From Hymenobacter nivis (GTDB lineage: Bacteria > Bacteroidota > Bacteroidia > Cytophagales > Hymenobacteraceae), in the NCBI RefSeq assembly GCF_006439025.1, contig NZ_RCYZ01000004.1:248001-312000 (forward strand): DNA of 64,000 bases, written 5' to 3'. The translations under genes were made by a program, and so were the position numbers. Positions 61,418 to 64,000 of the stretch are shown piece by piece (position 1 is the first letter of the stretch; each line of letters begins with the position of its first letter). Under the pieces are notes generated by a model. It saw only the letters and a program-made list of their open reading frames with translations, ran no database searches and was not told the origin of the DNA.

Positions 61418-62797
61418 ATGAGAACGTTTAGCGTCCTGTTTTACTACGAGTGGCGGCACTTCCGGGCCGCCCGGGGCCTGGTGCTGCTCACCGGCCTGCT
61501 GCTGCTGGTGGGCGGCTACGGCATCTACTACGGCACCACCGAAATCGGGCGCCAGCGCCGCCACCTGGCCGAGCTGCCCGCGCTGGCCCGCCGCCACGCC
61601 GCCGAGCTGCAAGCCAAGTTCCCGGGGCCCGCCGACGCGGGCGAAATCGGGTACTACCACCACACCTTTGCCGTGCACCGGCCCACGCCCTGGGCCGGCC
61701 TGGCCTTGGGCCAGCGCGACGTGCACCCCTACTACCTCCAGCTGCGCCTGCTGGGGCTGCAAGGCCAGCTCTACGCCACCGAAAACGTGAACCCCACCAA
61801 GGCGCTCAGCGGCAACTTCGACCTGGCCTTTGTGCTGGTGTACTTGCTGCCGCTGTACGTCATCGCGCTGTGCTTTAACCTGTTGTCGGAAGAGCGGGAG
61901 CAGGGCATTTTGCCGCTGCTGCTGGCCCAGCCCGTGCGCGCCGGGCAGCTGGTGGCGGCCAAGCTGGCGTTTCGCGGGGCCCTGGTGCTGGGGCTGGCGC
62001 TGGGGCTGTCGGCCGCGGGGCTGGCCTGGGCGCGGGTGCCGCTGGACGGCCGGGTGGCCCTGTGGCTGGCGCTGGTGGGGCTGTACGGCGGGTTTTGGCT
62101 GGGCGTGGGCCTGCTCGTCGCGGCCTGGCAGCGTAGCTCGTCCTTCAACGCCGTGGTCCTGCTGGGCGCGTGGCTGCTGCTGCTGGTGCTGGTGCCGGGC
62201 CTGCTGAACGTGTACGTGGCCGCGGCCCGGCCCGTGCCCCAGGGCCTGGCCCTCACCGTGCAGCAGCGCGAGGCCATCCACGGGGGCTGGGACCGGCCCA
62301 AGTCCGAAACCATGGCCCGGTTTTACGCCGCGTACCCGCAGTGGCGCGACACGGCCGCCATCCGCGAGCGGTTTGCGTGGCGCTGGTACTACGCCTTTCA
62401 GTACTTGGGCGACCAGTCGGCCGCGCCGCTGGCGGGGGCCTACGCCGGGGGCCTGCGCCAGCGCCACGCGCTGGGGGCGGGCCTGGGCTGGCTCTCGCCG
62501 GCCGTTGCTTTGCAAACCAGCCTCCACGCGCTGGCCGGCACCGATTTGCCCGCCCACCTGGCCTTCCAGCACAGCGCCACCCGCTACCACGACGCGCTGC
62601 GGGCCTTTTACTACCCTTTTCTGTTCCGGCAGGTGCCCTTCACCCACGCCGACTACGCCCGCCTGCCCCGCCACACGTTCACCAGCCCCACCGATACCGG
62701 CGGCGCACGGGCGGGGCTTTGGCAGCTGCTGCTGGGGGTGGGCGCGGTGGGCGCCGCGGGCGGGCTGGCGCTCCGGCGGCCAATCCGCCCCCGCTGA
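61418..62797 (+). CDS. ABC-2 type permease with DUF3526 domain (second copy)
   Basis: A 459-residue paralogue of the preceding permease, with the same plan: an N-terminal helix after YYEWRHFRAARG, the coupling segment FNLLSEEREQGILPLLLAQPVRAGQLVAAKLAFRG, several helices, a periplasmic part (about 270-425) containing LSPAVALQTSLHALAGTDLPAHLAFQHSATRYHDALRAFYYP, and a C-terminal helix. ATG 61418 is preferred to a TTG six bases upstream. With the first copy it probably makes a heterodimeric exporter driven by the ATPase. The substrate is unknown. Confidence 0.85.
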   Translation: MRTFSVLFYYEWRHFRAARGLVLLTGLLLLVGGYGIYYGTTEIGRQRRHLAELPALARRHAAELQAKFPGPADAGEIGYYHHTFAVHRPTPWAGLALGQRDVHPYYLQLRLLGLQGQLYATENVNPTKALSGNFDLAFVLVYLLPLYVIALCFNLLSEEREQGILPLLLAQPVRAGQLVAAKLAFRGALVLGLALGLSAAGLAWARVPLDGRVALWLALVGLYGGFWLGVGLLVAAWQRSSSFNAVVLLGAWLLLLVLVPGLLNVYVAAARPVPQGLALTVQQREAIHGGWDRPKSETMARFYAAYPQWRDTAAIRERFAWRWYYAFQYLGDQSAAPLAGAYAGGLRQRHALGAGLGWLSPAVALQTSLHALAGTDLPAHLAFQHSATRYHDALRAFYYPFLFRQVPFTHADYARLPRHTFTSPTDTGGARAGLWQLLLGVGAVGAAGGLALRRPIRPR

Positions 62798-62902
62798 GGC
62801 GGCGGGGTTGCCGGGGCCCCACGGGGCATTGTTAACCAAGGCGGCGTGGGCAGAATCACCGCTTCCGTGGCAGTCTGCTCGCGCTGCGCGAAGCGCCCGG
62901 AC

Positions 62903-62910
62903 TACCTTTG
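62903..62910 (+). promoter_or_regulatory. -7 box of the acetyltransferase promoter
   Basis: TACCTTTG, an exact match. The predicted start of transcription is about 7 bases before the ATG at 62924, so the mRNA would be nearly leaderless. Confidence 0.6.
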
Positions 62911-62923
62911 AAAAAAGAAAACG

Positions 62924-63457
62924 ATGGTAAAATTGGCCCCCTTGCAGCCGGACCAGGCCGCTTGCTTCTACGACTGGATCCGCGACCCGGAGGCCATCGA
63001 GTACTCGTTGTCAACTTTCCAAAGCCTGAAGACCAACGCGCAGATTGACAGCTGGTTTGCGGCCACGCTGCGGCAGGAAAACTGCCTCAACCTGGGCATC
63101 TACGCCGAAGACACGAACGCCCTGATTGGCTACGCCGGCCTGTCGGGCATTTCCCACACGAACCGCTCGGGGGAGTACTTCATCTTCATCGGCGAGAAGT
63201 CGTTTTGGGGCCAGGGCGTGGGCACGGCGGTCACGCAGCAGGTCCTGGCCCAGGGCTTTGCGGCGCTTGGCCTCAACCGGATCATGCTCACCGTTTCGGA
63301 ACCGAACACTGGGGGCCGGCGGGCCTACGAGAAAGCCGGCTTCCTAGTGGAAGGCCGCCTGCGCCAGGCCTGTTGCCGGCGGGGCCAGTTCCACGACAAA
63401 ATCGTGATGGCCGTGTTAAAAGCTGACTGGGAACAGCCCGGCGCGGGCGGCGTTTAG
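62924..63457 (+). CDS. GNAT family N-acetyltransferase
   Basis: A 177-residue acetyltransferase of the RimJ/RimL-like group. Start ATG 62924 (MVKLAPLQPDQAACFYDWIRDPEAIEYSLS). The acetyl-CoA-binding segment is EKSFWGQGVGTAVTQQVLAQGF (the Q/R-x-x-G-x-G/A loop), followed by NRIMLTVSEPNTGGRRAYEKAGFLVEGRLRQACCRRGQF. It could acetylate a protein N-terminus or an amine. Single gene with its own promoter. Confidence 0.9.
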   Translation: MVKLAPLQPDQAACFYDWIRDPEAIEYSLSTFQSLKTNAQIDSWFAATLRQENCLNLGIYAEDTNALIGYAGLSGISHTNRSGEYFIFIGEKSFWGQGVGTAVTQQVLAQGFAALGLNRIMLTVSEPNTGGRRAYEKAGFLVEGRLRQACCRRGQFHDKIVMAVLKADWEQPGAGGV

Positions 63458-63593
63458 CCCCGCGTGTTCGGTGCCCGCGGCGCGCTGGCCGGCCGCCGTT
63501 GTTAGCCCCGCCCAGGGCCCCACCCGCCGGGGCGAAGGCCTGGCCAGCAGTGGGCCCGCGGCCGCCCAGCCGCAGGGCAGGGGCCCCAGGGCC

Positions 63594-64000
63594 CTAGCGC
63601 CGCAGGTAGCCGCCCAAATCAGAAATGCTGGCGATGCCCAGGGCCCCGGCCTGCTGCTGCCGCATGAGTAGGCAGTAGGCGTTGTTGAAGCCCAGTGGGG
63701 CGCGCCACTCCAGGCCGTAGCGGCGCCGAAACTCGGCTTGTACGTACTGGAACACTGCCGCTGGCCGCCCGCCCAGCGAGTCGAGCACCGCCGGCGAGGG
63801 CTGGAGCAGCACCTGCAGGCCCGTGCCGGTGTACTCGGGGTAGAGGTCGATTTCGCCGCCCCGCAGCGCCTCGAAGCAGATAGTGGTGCCGCCCAGGCCG
63901 GTTTTGGTGGCCACGCCCAAGTCGGTGTTGCCGCGGATGAGGGCGGCGTACATCTCCACTAATAGGTACTGCTCGGCGAAAATCTTCGAGCCCAGGCGCA
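63594..64000 (-). CDS. Osmoprotectant/glycine betaine ABC substrate-binding domain, partial
   Basis: The C-terminal 134 or so residues of a leftward gene whose start lies beyond the window. It matches the OpuAC/OpuCC-type binding domain: SKIFAEQYLLVEMYAALIRG, then TKTGLGGTTICFEALRGGEIDLYPEYTGTGLQVLL, and WRAPLGFNNAYCLLMRQQQ. The family binds quaternary amines such as betaine, choline or carnitine. Whether it is a separate lipoprotein or fused to a permease cannot be seen here. It ends with TAG at 63596-63594. Confidence 0.88.
   Translation of the reverse strand, partial: RLGSKIFAEQYLLVEMYAALIRGNTDLGVATKTGLGGTTICFEALRGGEIDLYPEYTGTGLQVLLQPSPAVLDSLGGRPAAVFQYVQAEFRRRYGLEWRAPLGFNNAYCLLMRQQQAGALGIASISDLGGYLRR

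Noticed and set aside
1..64000. Prophage, integrative element or defence island
   Set aside because: No integrase, transposase, phage structural gene, restriction-modification gene or toxin-antitoxin pair was recognised; the window reads as core chromosome with a few accessory genes.

Overview
This is a GC-rich chromosomal segment of a Bacteroidota bacterium, most probably Cytophagales in or near Hymenobacter. The evidence is: promoters of the TTG / TAnnTTTG type, exact -7 matches being seen near 14105, 24508, 26595, 39377, 42751, 56550 and 62903; mostly leader regions without Shine-Dalgarno sequences; a type IX secretion (T9SS) C-terminal sorting domain; an exosortase of the XrtF type with its partner; bacillithiol synthesis (BshB1); a primary sigma factor lacking region 1.1; and TonB receptors. 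The family placement is an inference from gene content. No integrase, transposase, prophage or CRISPR array was seen.

Layout. 1-3.9 kb: a phytate-scavenging locus (TonB receptor end, beta-helix lipoprotein, beta-propeller phytase). 3.9-10.1 kb, leftward: an unknown membrane protein with a zinc alcohol dehydrogenase, a DEDDh exonuclease/GIY-YIG/UvrC-like fusion overlapping a sce7726-family gene, a DUF2383 protein and an AI-2E-family transporter. 10.3-17.1 kb: topoisomerase IV parE and parC, separated by a CHRD lipoprotein, a lipoprotein-type truncated haemoglobin and an HMA-like small protein; two TPR proteins follow parC. 19.5-31.4 kb: an information-processing core (thrS, infC-rpmI-rplT, tRNA-Met, START-like protein and LptF/G permease, rpsO, pnp, rpoD, trxB), interrupted by a decayed arsB. 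31.4-44.7 kb: M23/LysM peptidase, a repeat element, bshB1, amidohydrolase, a YceI/dihaem peroxidase pair, gpmA, accC, an alpha-oxoamine synthase, an Hc1 histone-like protein, tyrS and holA, and an R2K-type ATP-grasp protein. 44.7-49.9 kb: an XrtF exosortase cassette with a PID-CTERM-like small substrate, next to a 1239-residue T9SS cargo protein. 50-56.3 kb, leftward: sugar/H+ symporter, ring-cleaving dioxygenase plus hydrolase (MhqO/MhqD-like), a mercuric-reductase-like flavoprotein and isocitrate dehydrogenase. 56.5-62.8 kb: a siderophore-type TonB receptor followed by an ABC ATPase and two DUF3526 permeases. The window ends in a GNAT acetyltransferase and a partial osmoprotectant-binding protein.

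The less ordinary signals are mostly small. They are an AUA start codon with a strong Shine-Dalgarno in infC; start codons of tyrS, holA and bshB1 that abut or lie within repeats; a roughly 240-bp element with 38-bp terminal inverted repeats; a perfect 68-bp loopless palindrome; a compact exosortase-substrate cassette beside a T9SS cargo gene; and very heavy use of GGGGCC(CC) throughout coding and non-coding DNA.
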